64,000 bases of DNA from JACVRN01 sp036389255. Lineage in GTDB: Bacteria; Acidobacteriota; Blastocatellia; Pyrinomonadales; Pyrinomonadaceae. The stretch's first letter is position 1, and each line of letters opens with the position of its first letter. Location: contig DASVQI010000029.1 of NCBI GenBank assembly GCA_036389255.1, positions 169,465 to 233,464 of the forward strand, in the 5' to 3' direction. The position numbers and the translations under genes were made by a program. Below are positions 18,696-28,093 of this stretch, piece after piece. The notes under the pieces were generated by a model. It was given only the letters and a program-made list of their open reading frames with translations, was not told the origin of the DNA and did no database searches.

Positions 18696-20888
18696 ATGGA
18701 AAACATTGACCTGTGGGCTCTAGTTCCCATAGCTGTAGTAGCCTTCATAGCGCTCATTGTGCTGATAGTTATCTTGAGAAAGGTAATGGTCAATGTGAGC
18801 GCGACCGAGATTGCTATCAAGGAGCGTAGATACCTTGGCGCGAAGATGCCGCCCGGACGCGTCGTTGCTACGGAAGGCGAAGTCGGCATTCAGGCGGACG
18901 TGCTGAAGCCCGGACTGCACTTCATCAAGTATCCCTTCGAGCGCGTCGTGCGCAAAGTGCCGCTCATAGAGATAGGCTCGGACGAGCTTGGCGTCATTGA
19001 AGCCATTGACGGAGAGCCCATGCCGCCGGGCAGAATCTTTGCGCCCGACCGGGCTCAGAACGCCCACAACAACTTTCAAGACCCCATAGCCTTCATCAAG
19101 CAGGGAGGCGTCAAGGGCATACAGCTTCGCACGCTGCCGCCGGGCCTGTGGCCGATTCATCCATACCTGTTCCGCGTCTCCGTCTCTAAGGTGACGGTCG
19201 TGCCGCCGGGTAAAGTCGGCGTCATCACGGCTGCCGACGGCTCGCCGCTCGACGCCGGTCGCCTGCACGGCAAGGCCATAGCCGGACACCGCAACTTTCA
19301 GGATGCGGAGCAGTTCATAGCCAGTGGCGGCCAGAAGGGGCCGCAGGTGGAGATACTGACGCCCGGCACCTACCGCGTGCTGACGAACTCCGTTGACATA
19401 GACAACAACAACGCCATCAAGCCCGGACTCTTCCAGATAAGGCTTTTTGATGCGACCGTCATCTCGGAGAATCAGATAGGGCTGGTGGAAGCCCTCGACG
19501 GCGCGCCCTTAGACCCGCGCGATTATGTCGCCACGCCCGTAGAAGGCCACGACAATTTTCAGGACTGCAACGAGTTCATCACTCGCGGCGGCCAGCGCGG
19601 GCCTCAGAAGGACATACTGCTGCCCGGCACCTACTACATCAACCCGCTCGTCTTCAAGGTCATTCCTGAGACGGCCAAGGAGGTCGCGCCCGGCGAAGTC
19701 GCCGTCATCGTCTCCAACATCGGCAAAGACCCTTCGGAAGAGGTCAGGCGCGAGATGGCCAACAAGGTGCGCGAAAGGATGGAGCGCGAAGAGCAGGAGC
19801 ACGTAGAGCAGGCCGCAGCGCGGCTAGACAAGCTCTCCGACGCGCGCAACGTAGAGGAGATTCAGGAAGATTTAATGTCGGGCGACCCGGCAGACCGTCG
19901 CTTAGACCAGGGCGCGCACGAGGCTTACGTTGTGCCCGAAGGCTATCGCGGCATACAGGAGACGGTAGTCGGGCCGGGCCGCTACTACGTCAACACGCTG
20001 GCGATTACGCCCATAGTCATTCCGACCACGAACCAGACGGTCGAATGGACTGCGGGCGAAGTCAACCAGTCTTTCAATCCCTTCGAGGTCATCTCAAAGG
20101 ACGGCTTCACCATGCAGCTTGAGGTGCGCGTGGTCTTCCGCGTCAAGCCGGAGGACGCGCCCTTCATGGTCGCTAAAATCGGCTCGATTGATAAGCTGAT
20201 TCAGAACGTGATGCATCCTCTGATTGACTCCATCTTCCGCAATCAGGCTTCCGAAAGCTCCGCCATGGCCTACTTGCAGAACCGTCATGAAGAGCAGGAA
20301 CGCGCGGAGGCCAGAGTTCGCGCGCACCTCTTGAAGTACCACGTTGACGTGGTGAACGTGCTCATCTGCCACATACATCTGCCCGCCGAGCTGATGAAGA
20401 CGCAGACGGAGAAGATTCTGGCAGAGCAGCGCCAGAACATGTTCGACGCTCAGCGCGAGGCCGAAGAGAAGCGCATACAGCTTGAGAAGATAACCGCGCA
20501 GGCCAACAACCAGAAAGACCTTATGGCCGCGACCGTAGGCGTGGAAATCGCTGGCAAGCGCGCGGAACAGCGCAAGGCCGAAGCGGAAGGCGAAGCGCAC
20601 TACATCCTCTCCACGGGTCGAGCCGAAGCGGAAAAGGTCAGGCTCATGGGCGAGGCGCAGGGCGTCGCCTATCACGAACAGGTCAACGCGCTCGGCGCAC
20701 AGGGCGTGGCCCTAGTCGAAACCCTCAAGGTCATAGGCGAGAAGAATGTGCGCATCACGCCCGACGTGATGGCGTCCGGGTCGGGTGACGGCGCGGGAGG
20801 CGGCTTAGGCACGCTCCTGCTCCTCAACCTCTTCCGCGACCGCCTGAACCTGCCGGCCGAGAACGGCTCGAAGGCGAACGGGAAGTAA
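18696..20888 (+). CDS. SPFH/Band 7 (flotillin-like) protein with tandem N-terminal repeats
   Basis: A 730-residue membrane-anchored SPFH protein. The ATG at 18696 follows GGAAAGAGGA. One membrane helix (about 7-29) is followed by three ~85-residue beta repeats marked by NFQD at 126, 200 and 287 and by GGxxGPQxxxLxPGxY. A fourth repeat (about 330-435) seems split by a helical insert (about 347-405, SEEVRREMANKVRERMEREE). The SPFH domain covers about 440-565 and a long coiled coil about 565-680; a glycine stretch and a hydrophobic patch close the chain. SPFH proteins form large ring or cage assemblies at membranes. The order repeats-SPFH-coiled coil recalls eukaryotic major vault protein, though identity is not implied. 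Terminator at 20916. Confidence 0.9.
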   Translation: MENIDLWALVPIAVVAFIALIVLIVILRKVMVNVSATEIAIKERRYLGAKMPPGRVVATEGEVGIQADVLKPGLHFIKYPFERVVRKVPLIEIGSDELGVIEAIDGEPMPPGRIFAPDRAQNAHNNFQDPIAFIKQGGVKGIQLRTLPPGLWPIHPYLFRVSVSKVTVVPPGKVGVITAADGSPLDAGRLHGKAIAGHRNFQDAEQFIASGGQKGPQVEILTPGTYRVLTNSVDIDNNNAIKPGLFQIRLFDATVISENQIGLVEALDGAPLDPRDYVATPVEGHDNFQDCNEFITRGGQRGPQKDILLPGTYYINPLVFKVIPETAKEVAPGEVAVIVSNIGKDPSEEVRREMANKVRERMEREEQEHVEQAAARLDKLSDARNVEEIQEDLMSGDPADRRLDQGAHEAYVVPEGYRGIQETVVGPGRYYVNTLAITPIVIPTTNQTVEWTAGEVNQSFNPFEVISKDGFTMQLEVRVVFRVKPEDAPFMVAKIGSIDKLIQNVMHPLIDSIFRNQASESSAMAYLQNRHEEQERAEARVRAHLLKYHVDVVNVLICHIHLPAELMKTQTEKILAEQRQNMFDAQREAEEKRIQLEKITAQANNQKDLMAATVGVEIAGKRAEQRKAEAEGEAHYILSTGRAEAEKVRLMGEAQGVAYHEQVNALGAQGVALVETLKVIGEKNVRITPDVMASGSGDGAGGGLGTLLLLNLFRDRLNLPAENGSKANGK

Positions 20889-20915
20889 GAAGCGCGGGCT
20901 GTAATCAAGGGGACG

Positions 20916-20960
20916 GAGCGGGTCGTTAGTCGTGACTGATTAACGGCCCGCTCTTTTTTT
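20916..20960 (+). terminator. Intrinsic terminator of the SPFH gene
   Basis: Thirteen-base stem (GAGCGGGTCGTTA with TAACGGCCCGCTC, one wobble pair), 12-base loop, then seven T residues. It begins 28 bases after the stop codon. Confidence 0.92.
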
Positions 20961-21061
20961 GTCAATCGAAATTTCCAAGTGATACTTTCAGGCGGTTCGT
21001 GTTATATGTCTCAAGGTTTATGAAGCAAGTCGGGCCGCCCGCTTGGAGGTACATTTCCGAG

Positions 21062-22417
21062 ATGCGTAGAGCTTTGTTTGTCTTATCTCTTCTGGCCCTG
21101 TCATTCAGCAACCTGCCTCTGGCGACCGCCAATGCCGACAGAAATCTGGACGCCATGATTGAGCGAGAGTTGCCGGCGCTCGTCTCTACCTACAAGGCTC
21201 TGCACTCTGCGCCGGAGTTGTCGCATTACGAAGTTAAGACCTCCGCTCTCTTGGCTCAGGAGCTTCGCTCGCTCGGCTTCACGGTGACGGAGCGCATAGG
21301 CAAGTACAGGCGGGCGGAGTGGAAGGGCTACGGCGTGGCCGGAGTGATGAAGAACGGCGACGGCCCTGTGGTGCTGGTGCGCGCAGACATGGACGCGCTG
21401 CCCGTGGAAGAGAAGACGGGCCTGCCTTACGCAAGCACCGTCCGGGTAAAAACGGACTCCGGTCAGGAAGTAGGCGTGATGCACGCCTGCGGCCATGACA
21501 TACACGTCACGTCTCTGATAGGAACGGCTCGGATGCTGGCAGCGCTTAAAGCCGAGTGGCGCGGAACCGTTGTTCTGGTCGGGCAGCCTGCCGAAGAGAC
21601 GAGCGACGGAGCAAAGGCCATGCTGGACGACGGGCTGTACAGCAAAATACCAAAGCCCGATTACGCCATAGCGCTGCACGACCAGGCCGACATTGAGGCG
21701 GGAAAGGTAGGAATGACGCCGGGCTATGCGCTGGCCAACGTGACCTCCGTAGACATCACTGTGCGCGGCATAGGCGGCCACGGCGCAAGGCCCGAAAGCA
21801 CCAAAGACCCTATAGTGCTGACGTCTCAAATCATACTGGCGCTGCAAACAATCGTCAGCCGCGAGAATTCACCGCTCGACCCGGTGGTCGTCACGGTCGG
21901 CTCGATTCACGGCGGCTCGCGCTACAACATCATCCCGGACGAAGTGAAGCTGCAACTGACCATTCGCTCTTATAAAGAGGAAGTACGGCGAAGGATTGTG
22001 GCCAGCATAGAACGCATAGCCGCAGGCATAGCACAGGCTGCGGGGCTTCCGTCAGAGCTTGCGCCCGTCGTTAAAGTAAATGAGTTGGAAGGTACTCTGG
22101 CCACCTACAACGACCCGGCGCTCACGGGGCGGCTCTCCGCTCTCTTTTCAAAGACGCTCGGCGCTGACAACGTAGTGACTTATCCGCCCGCCATGGTGGG
22201 AGAAGACTTCGGGCGTTTCGGGCTTGAGTGGAATCAGATTCCGGCTGTCATCTTCTGGGTGGGCGCTGCCGAAGCTTCAAAGGTCGAAGAGAGCAGGCGC
22301 ACGGGAAAGCCGCTCCCATCACTTCACTCGCCGCTCTTTGCGCCCCTGCCTGAGCCGACCATCAGAACCGGAGTCAAGGCCATGACTTCCGCCGTACTGG
22401 ACTTGATGAAAAGGTAG
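21062..22417 (+). CDS. Exported M20-family amidohydrolase (M20D)
   Basis: A 451-residue metal-dependent hydrolase of the M20D group (hippurate / N-acyl-amino-acid hydrolases). The ATG at 21062 opens on a signal peptide (MRRALFVLSLLALSF); upstream in-frame starts would put charged residues in front of it. Metal ligands typical of the group are seen in MHACGHDIH (about 140-148), in the PAEETSDGAKAML stretch (about 177-189) and in the final HSPLF. The dimerisation domain starts near GIGGHGARPESTKDP. Substrate is not predictable; cleavage of N-acyl amino acids or dipeptides is likely. It follows the SPFH terminator and precedes the damaged DUF2255 gene. Confidence 0.9.
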   Translation: MRRALFVLSLLALSFSNLPLATANADRNLDAMIERELPALVSTYKALHSAPELSHYEVKTSALLAQELRSLGFTVTERIGKYRRAEWKGYGVAGVMKNGDGPVVLVRADMDALPVEEKTGLPYASTVRVKTDSGQEVGVMHACGHDIHVTSLIGTARMLAALKAEWRGTVVLVGQPAEETSDGAKAMLDDGLYSKIPKPDYAIALHDQADIEAGKVGMTPGYALANVTSVDITVRGIGGHGARPESTKDPIVLTSQIILALQTIVSRENSPLDPVVVTVGSIHGGSRYNIIPDEVKLQLTIRSYKEEVRRRIVASIERIAAGIAQAAGLPSELAPVVKVNELEGTLATYNDPALTGRLSALFSKTLGADNVVTYPPAMVGEDFGRFGLEWNQIPAVIFWVGAAEASKVEESRRTGKPLPSLHSPLFAPLPEPTIRTGVKAMTSAVLDLMKR

Positions 22418-22447
22418 CTTTGCGCCTCTCTCTGTGCGGGTAAAGAT

Positions 22448-22829
22448 ATGAAGGTCGGGCGACGATTCACGAGCGACGTTCTTGAGGCTGTACGCGACGG
22501 CAAGATTATAGGCATACGCGCTGGCACAGCGCCGCATCGCTTTATAGGCATCTGGGCGGTTGTAGTCGAAGGCCGCGTCTTCGTTCGCTCGTGGAGTCTT
22601 AAGCCGAGAAGCTGGTACAGAACTTTTCTTCTGGAGCCGCGCGGTGCTATTAAACGTGCTTGACCGGGAGATTCCCGTGCGCGCCGTTCACACCAGAAGC
22701 GAGCGGCTCAAGCAGGCCGTCAGCCGCGCTTACCTTGAGAAGTACAATACGCCCGGCTCCATCAAGTACGCTAAAGACATGGGCCGGGCGAAATCCCGCG
22801 ACACTACTACTGAGCTTGTGCCGCTCTGA
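22448..22829 (+). pseudogene. DUF2255-family gene broken by one frameshift
   Basis: Two overlapping frames together make a full DUF2255 protein. The first (22448-22663) gives MKVGRRFTSDVLEAV... to FLLEPRGAIK. The second continues with LDREIPVRAVHTRSERL and ends AKSRDTTTELVPL at 22829. The switch lies near 22652-22656 (ATTAAACGTGCTTGAC); removing one base there joins the halves without other change. Both halves match the family consensus well, so the break is recent or is a sequencing error. The family has no known function. Confidence 0.75.
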
Positions 22830-22941
22830 AATCGGGTCGCTCATTTAACCCCGGCCTCACTCGGGCTGTAAAAAGATAGACCGCCATGCTTTTTACATGA
22901 CGGTCAACCTCAATTCCAGCACACGAGGTTTGTGTTGCAAC

Positions 22942-22965
22942 GGATGGAGCGAATACGCTCTATCC
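22942..22965 (-). terminator. Hairpin after the Asn-rich lipoprotein gene
   Basis: GGATGGAGCG and CGCTCTATCC form a ten-base stem with one wobble and a four-base loop, 27 bases beyond the stop codon on the - strand. No strong T-run follows. Confidence 0.45.
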
Positions 22966-22991
22966 ATCAAGCACGCTGGCTCAGGAAAATC

Positions 22992-23297
22992 TTACGGCCT
23001 TCTGTTGGCGTTGGCATTATTGGAATTGCTGCCGTTGGAATTGCCGGTGTTGGCATTCCTGACGCCTGCGGTGTTGTCGTTGCCGTTGTTGTTGGTCACG
23101 ACCGCAGTATTCGAAGGCACCGTGTTGCCGTTGGTATTCGGCCTCATGTTGCTGTTGGTCTCGACCACACCGTTGCGCGTAGCGTTGCTGTTGCCGGTAT
23201 TAGCCGTGTTGCCTGAATTCGTATTGCTGTCGCCACCGCAAGCGCTCCACATGCCAGCTGCCGCCAGTAAGCAGAGAGTTGCTATTGTTCGTCGCAT
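22992..23297 (-). CDS. Asparagine-rich low-complexity lipoprotein
   Basis: A 101-residue exported protein. A signal peptide (MRRTIATLCLLAAAG) is followed by a cysteine at residue 20 in MWSACGGDSN, so it is probably lipidated, although the -3 residue (W) is atypical. The mature part is almost all Asn, Gly, Ser, Thr and Ala (for example NTGNSNGSNSNNANANRRP). A strong Shine-Dalgarno sequence (AGAAGGAG) stands just before the ATG, which supports a real gene. The composition suggests a flexible, disordered surface peptide. Function unknown; similar N/S/T-rich lipoproteins are frequent in this phylum as I recall it. Confidence 0.75.
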   Translation of the reverse strand: MRRTIATLCLLAAAGMWSACGGDSNTNSGNTANTGNSNATRNGVVETNSNMRPNTNGNTVPSNTAVVTNNNGNDNTAGVRNANTGNSNGSNSNNANANRRP

Positions 23298-23591
23298 ATT
23301 TGCTCCTTCTAATCCAGATTGATGTTCTATAGAAAAACCTTGCCAACCTACTTGTCCTACATTCTACACTCTTTCTGCATGTCATTAGCACACTCAGGCG
23401 CTGAAAGACCCGCGCAGATGTACGGTTTCCATATTACTTCGGAACAGCTTTCGTCCTTTTCATGATGTTAAGCAAAGCCCTTGCCATAGTCAGGCCGGAC
23501 ATGCTTAATCTCAAAACAAAAAGGGATACACATCTATCCACACGCTCTCGATTCAGTTTGGAGCGACACCATGCGCCTTCCGTCTACGTTG
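23298..23591. other. Intergenic region without recognised features
   Basis: About 290 bases between the lipoprotein start and the transglycosylase stop. I see no gene, RNA or strong hairpin; the promoter of the lipoprotein should lie just above 23297. Confidence 0.5.
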
Positions 23592-25112
23592 TCAGTTAGG
23601 CACGAACTGCCTGTAATGGTCGTAGCGCTCAAGTATAAGCGTGACGTAGTTGACCGGCTCAAGGCCCCTACAGAAACCGAACTTAACCACGGGGTCTGTG
23701 GAATACTGCTGCGTTGATTTCTGCAACAGCCAGTAGGAAACGTCCGTCCAGACATTCGGGTCGCCCCCGTACTTTTTGGCAAGGCGCTGCGCGTCCTGAA
23801 CGTGTCCCGCGCCCGTGTTGTAAGAGGCGAGTATGAATTTAAGCCGCTCCGCATCATCGGGAATCTCGTCTATCCAGAATTCATTCAGCCATTTCAGAAA
23901 GCGCACGGCTCCCTGAATGTTCTCCTCCGGGTCGAGCGAGTTGTGTACGCCGTACTGTCTTGCCGTCGCGGGCATCAGTTGCAGCAGGCCGCTTGCGCCC
24001 GCCCAGCTTCGCGCGTCCGGCTTGAATCGTGATTCCTGAAACGTCTGCGCGGCAAGCAAGCGCCAGTCCCAGTTAAGCTCCGTCGAATAACGCTTGAGCA
24101 GGTCGTCGTACTGGCAGAGCTTCCCCGTGGTCGAAGTCAGATACTCGCTCTCCATACGCTCAAGGTACTTTCGCCGGTCAACGAAATACTTTTTATAGAG
24201 CTGGTCGAAGAGCGAGCCGTTCTTCTTCTCGTCTATCCAGTGGTTAAGCTCCGCGAGCAGCTCGCCTGCGTTTTTTCTGACCGCCCAGGTAACGCTGTGC
24301 GAGCGGCCCACTATCGGCCTCACCTTCAGGTTCTTGAACTCCGCCTCCTTCAACTGCGCCAGATTGTCCTGCATGACTGTGAATTGAACATCGCCTCTCG
24401 CCACCTTTTGAGCCAGCGCCTCGTCCTGAATTGCCCCCTCCATCTCGACCACGTTTATATCGCCTGAGATGTTGTCGGACAGCTCTACCAGCGTTCGCTT
24501 GTAAGGCGACTGCTGCGGGAGCGTGACGGTCTGCCCGACCAGTTGAGTGGGCTTTGTGATGAGACGCGCCTGTATGTCTATCTCCGGCAACTCGTCCGCA
24601 GGGCCGGGCTTGATGACCTGCTCGGTTCCCTTGCCAGCTGTTTCCGGCGCGCCCGCCTGCTGCACCAGCACTGGCTCCGTGCGGTAAAGCGCGTGTGAGA
24701 AAGAGACGTTTCCCTCGTCTTCCGGCGTCGGCACGAGGCGGCCCGCCGCTATGTCCCCGTCGCCTTTGTTGAGCAGCGAGTAGATGCTCTTGCGGTCTGT
24801 GACGACTATCATCTTGAGCGCCAGATTGCGCTCTCTGGCAAAGGTCTGTAGCAGCTCGTACTCGTAGCCGAGCGCTTCGCCCTTGTATATGAAATAGCTG
24901 GTCGAGTTGTAAGGCGCGAGAACGGTCAGCGTGCCGCGCTCTTTTATCTGGCCGAGGTCGCGCTCTATGGGCTGAACCATGGGGACATTCGTGCGGCGGT
25001 CAATCTGGTCAACCGCAGCTATGTCGGGCGCGCGATGGCGTTTGCAGGAAGGTGTCGTTAAAAAAAGCAGAGACGATAGAACGAGTAAAAGGACTCCGTG
25101 CCGGGTGCTCAT
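23592..25112 (-). CDS. mltF: MltF-like membrane-bound lytic murein transglycosylase
   Basis: A 506-residue lipoprotein: MSTRHGVLLLVLSSLLF then LTTPSC, with the Cys near residue 23. Residues about 50-310 are a solute-binding-protein type 3 domain (regulatory in MltF) with a non-family insert around 150-190. The SLT domain (about 340-480) carries the catalytic Glu in AAQTFQESRFKPDA, then GASGLLQLMPATARQYG and ASYNTGAGHV. It cleaves the glycan strand of peptidoglycan in the periplasm to give 1,6-anhydro ends. The upstream UbiB-like gene ends 155 bases away, on the same strand, so the gene may have its own promoter. Confidence 0.92.
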   Translation of the reverse strand: MSTRHGVLLLVLSSLLFLTTPSCKRHRAPDIAAVDQIDRRTNVPMVQPIERDLGQIKERGTLTVLAPYNSTSYFIYKGEALGYEYELLQTFARERNLALKMIVVTDRKSIYSLLNKGDGDIAAGRLVPTPEDEGNVSFSHALYRTEPVLVQQAGAPETAGKGTEQVIKPGPADELPEIDIQARLITKPTQLVGQTVTLPQQSPYKRTLVELSDNISGDINVVEMEGAIQDEALAQKVARGDVQFTVMQDNLAQLKEAEFKNLKVRPIVGRSHSVTWAVRKNAGELLAELNHWIDEKKNGSLFDQLYKKYFVDRRKYLERMESEYLTSTTGKLCQYDDLLKRYSTELNWDWRLLAAQTFQESRFKPDARSWAGASGLLQLMPATARQYGVHNSLDPEENIQGAVRFLKWLNEFWIDEIPDDAERLKFILASYNTGAGHVQDAQRLAKKYGGDPNVWTDVSYWLLQKSTQQYSTDPVVKFGFCRGLEPVNYVTLILERYDHYRQFVPN

Positions 25113-25267
25113 ACGCGTATCTTCCGTGTAGAACGGGCAGAGACTGTTCTACGCTTTCATGCGTGATAAAAGCAGAGGGGGTTTTTAGCCTGTAGGTCAG
25201 GAAAACAAGAGAGCTTTTATGCCAAAACGGGCGGGAAGTCAATCTTTTTGGCGGTCAGGGAGGAACC

Positions 25268-27013
25268 TCATCTCTCCTTTTCGAGGTACATCTTGGCGGC
25301 CATCTTTGCGAGCTTCCACATCTTGTTCCATTCAATGCGGCCTTCGGCGTCGCGGCCCGTCAGCTTGTCCAGAATAAGGCGGCGGAAGTGCTTGCCTTCG
25401 CGGCGCAGCATGAACTCTTTGGCGTAAGGCTTGGCCGTGTCGAAGAAGCTGAACTCGGGGTCTGTGACAATGCCTATGCCTTCGAGCGTCATCAGCGCGC
25501 GTATGACGTAGGTGAAGTTGGCCGGAAGACGAAACGGATACTCGTACATCACTTCCGCCAAATCGTAGGTCAGCTCCTTGAAGTTCACCTCACCGAGCTT
25601 GAGATTCAGATAATGCTGAAAGAGCCCTTCGACCACGGGGCGGACTGTCTCCGGGTCTACGCCGGGCTTCAGGAAGTTCAAGTCAATCAAATCCTGAGAG
25701 AGGCCGCGTATGTCTCGCTCTACGACGTGAAAGAAGGCGTTAATCATCATCGCCTGAAGCTTCGGCGTGATACGTCCCGTCATGCCGAAGTCGAAGAAGG
25801 CTAGGCGACCGCCGTCCGTCACCAGCAGGTTGCCCGGATGCGGGTCTGCATGAAAGAAGCCGTCTTCGAGCAGCTGCTTCAGGTAGGTGCGCACGAGCAG
25901 CCGGTTGACCTTGAGGGGCGAGAAGCGCTTGGCTCGCAAAGCATCAATGTCCGTGACCTTCGTGCCGCGTATGAACTCCATAGTGATGACGCGCGTGGTC
26001 GTGTGCGACCAGTGTATGCGCGGCACGTGTATGGCTCGCCACGTCTTGAAATTCTCGCGGAAGCGGTCTGCGTTCTTGCCCTCCTGCACGTAGTCCATCT
26101 CTTCAAAGACAGTCTCGGCAAACTCCCTGAGCATCCCTTCCCAGTCGGCGTTGCGGTTGGCCTCCGGCAGGAAGCGATTGATGAAGGCAACTATGCGCCG
26201 CAGGACGGCTATGTCGAAGTTGACAATCTCCGGCAGGTTCGGGCGCTGGACTTTAACCGCAACCTCTTCGCCCGTGTGCAGTCGTGCGCGATAGACCTGT
26301 CCGAGCGAGGCCGCGGCGATTGGCTCCGCGTCAATCTCCGCGTAAGCCTCCTGAAGAGTTCTGTCCAGCTCCGTCTCTATGCGCGCGTAGGCTTCTGCGG
26401 TCGGGAACTGCGGCACTTGGTCTTGCAGCAATGCAAGCTCTTTCACGTAGGCGAGCGGCAGAAGGTCGCCGCGCGTGCCGAGCGACTGGCCTATCTTGAT
26501 GAACGTAGGGCCGAGCTTGATGAGATTTTCTTTGAGCCACACGCCCTGTCTTTCAAGCCTTGTCTCTTTGGCCTCCGTGCCTTCCGCGCCGCGAAAGACG
26601 AAGTGACGCGTGAGGCGAACCAGCCTGTCATAGGCTCTGCGGTCAACTTCGCGCGACCAGTGCTGAAAGCGCGCAATGCGACCCCGCGCTCTGGCCTCCT
26701 CTCGCCTGCGCTCGTACATGCGGCGGTAGAAGTTGGCCCGCACGTCGTAGCCGTCAAGGTAAAGATAGAGCGAAAGCATCCCCAGCACGCGCGCAATCTG
26801 AAACATTCGCAGCCAGCCGCGCAGGCCGTGGCCCGGTACTGTTTCGTCATCTTTAAGATGGTCTGCGTGCGCGCCGGACGGCAGCACAAGCGGCTCGTCG
26901 TCAACGGCCGCGCCCCTGTACCGCACAGGCAAAGATGGGGAAGAGGCGGGCGCGGCGTCTCCCGCCAGCCCGTCGCCCTTAATCAATGCTTCGTCCCGTT
27001 CCGTAGTTGCCAT
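25268..27013 (-). CDS. ABC1/AarF/UbiB-family atypical kinase
   Basis: A 581-residue member of the ADCK/UbiB protein-kinase-like family. Diagnostic motifs are the KxGQ loop IKIGQSLGTRGDLLP (about 182-196), the alanine-rich AAASLGQVYRARL, the lysine in VAVKVQRPNL, HADPHPGNLLV (about 383-393) and FDFGMTGRI for metal binding. The N-terminal ~60 residues are poorly conserved. UbiB-type proteins support isoprenoid quinone synthesis or lipid transport and have ATPase rather than classical kinase activity; the precise role here is inference. It lies 124 bases downstream of ribF. Confidence 0.9.
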   Translation of the reverse strand: MATTERDEALIKGDGLAGDAAPASSPSLPVRYRGAAVDDEPLVLPSGAHADHLKDDETVPGHGLRGWLRMFQIARVLGMLSLYLYLDGYDVRANFYRRMYERRREEARARGRIARFQHWSREVDRRAYDRLVRLTRHFVFRGAEGTEAKETRLERQGVWLKENLIKLGPTFIKIGQSLGTRGDLLPLAYVKELALLQDQVPQFPTAEAYARIETELDRTLQEAYAEIDAEPIAAASLGQVYRARLHTGEEVAVKVQRPNLPEIVNFDIAVLRRIVAFINRFLPEANRNADWEGMLREFAETVFEEMDYVQEGKNADRFRENFKTWRAIHVPRIHWSHTTTRVITMEFIRGTKVTDIDALRAKRFSPLKVNRLLVRTYLKQLLEDGFFHADPHPGNLLVTDGGRLAFFDFGMTGRITPKLQAMMINAFFHVVERDIRGLSQDLIDLNFLKPGVDPETVRPVVEGLFQHYLNLKLGEVNFKELTYDLAEVMYEYPFRLPANFTYVIRALMTLEGIGIVTDPEFSFFDTAKPYAKEFMLRREGKHFRRLILDKLTGRDAEGRIEWNKMWKLAKMAAKMYLEKER

Positions 27014-27137
27014 CGCTCTTCCGAGATACTAGATTGAACCCTTCACAATCCTGTCTCAAAACCCAAAAATATAGAGCCTGAAGGCGTAAGGGCCGGGTAA
27101 AGCTCAAAGCTTCAGACTCCGCAGAAAGCATCATTCG

Positions 27138-28091
27138 TTAGATGATTGAAAGCGAGCGCCGTACGCCGCCCGTCTCGAAATATCTAAGGGCGCGGCTCAA
27201 GTCGTAATTAATCTGGCGCTTCAAATCTTCCACCCCGTCGAACTTCTTCTCGTCGCGCAGGCGATGAAGAAATCGCACGCGCACCACATCGCCGTACAGG
27301 TCTCCCTGCCAGTCTATTACGAAGGTTTCCAGCGAAGGTTCCGCGCCCGACTCGAAGGTAGGGCGCACGCCGATGTTGGTTATGCTGCGCCGCCATTCGT
27401 CTTCAATCAGCGTCGCCGTCACGTAAACGCCGCGCCTCGGTATGACACGATTCTGCGGGCGCAGGTTCGCGGTCGGAAAGCCTATGGTTCTTCCGCGCTC
27501 AGCGCCGCGCACGACCGGGCCTTCCACGCCGTAAGGGCGGCCCAGCATGCGCCGCGCCAGATTTACGCGCCCCTCCAAGAGCAGCTTGCGAATTAGGCTT
27601 GAGCTGATGCGACGCCCTCGCAACTGAACCTCTTCTACCTCGTCTGCATGAAAGCCAAGCTCGCGGCTCACCCTTTTCAGCAGCTCTATGTCGCCCTCGC
27701 GGTCGTGCCCGAACGCGAAGCCCTTTCCCAGATAGACTTCCCTTGCCTGCAAGCGCTCGTGCACCACGTCGCGCAGGAAGTCTCCGGCGCGCACTTCGGA
27801 AAACGCTTTATCAAAGTGGACGACGATTGTCTGCTCTATGCCGAGGACGCCCAGCGCCTCAACCTTCTGGTCGAAGGTCTGCAAAAGCGGCGGGGCGGAT
27901 TCGGGGTGAAGCACAGCGCGCGGGTGAGGCTCAAAGGTAATCACGGTCGGGACTGCGCGTGCGGCGCGGGCGCGCTCGACCACGGTACGCATCACGAGCT
28001 GGTGACCCAGATGAAGCCCGTCGAACACGCCCAAAGTCAGAACCGTAGGCCGCGCTATCTTCGCATTATCCGTTCCGTGAAAAAGACGCAT
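27138..28091 (-). CDS. ribF: Bifunctional riboflavin kinase / FAD synthetase
   Basis: Makes FMN from riboflavin and FAD from FMN. The FAD synthetase domain begins with VLTLGVFDGLHLGHQ (about residues 16-30) and has GKGFAFGHDREG and SSSLIRKLL. The riboflavin kinase domain (about 180-300) has GFPTANLRP and a SLETFVIDWQGDLYG stretch. Length (317) is normal. Two ATG codons are possible: 28106, which lies inside palindrome F, and 28091, giving MRLFHGTD, which matches how the family begins. I chose 28091. The gene follows the MBL hydrolase gene on the same strand. No FMN riboswitch is seen upstream. Confidence 0.93.
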   Translation of the reverse strand: MRLFHGTDNAKIARPTVLTLGVFDGLHLGHQLVMRTVVERARAARAVPTVITFEPHPRAVLHPESAPPLLQTFDQKVEALGVLGIEQTIVVHFDKAFSEVRAGDFLRDVVHERLQAREVYLGKGFAFGHDREGDIELLKRVSRELGFHADEVEEVQLRGRRISSSLIRKLLLEGRVNLARRMLGRPYGVEGPVVRGAERGRTIGFPTANLRPQNRVIPRRGVYVTATLIEDEWRRSITNIGVRPTFESGAEPSLETFVIDWQGDLYGDVVRVRFLHRLRDEKKFDGVEDLKRQINYDLSRALRYFETGGVRRSLSII

Positions 28092-28093
28092 AG

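Noticed and set aside
25838..27037. 399-codon open frame on the + strand
   Set aside because: Antisense shadow of the UbiB-like gene; no family features.
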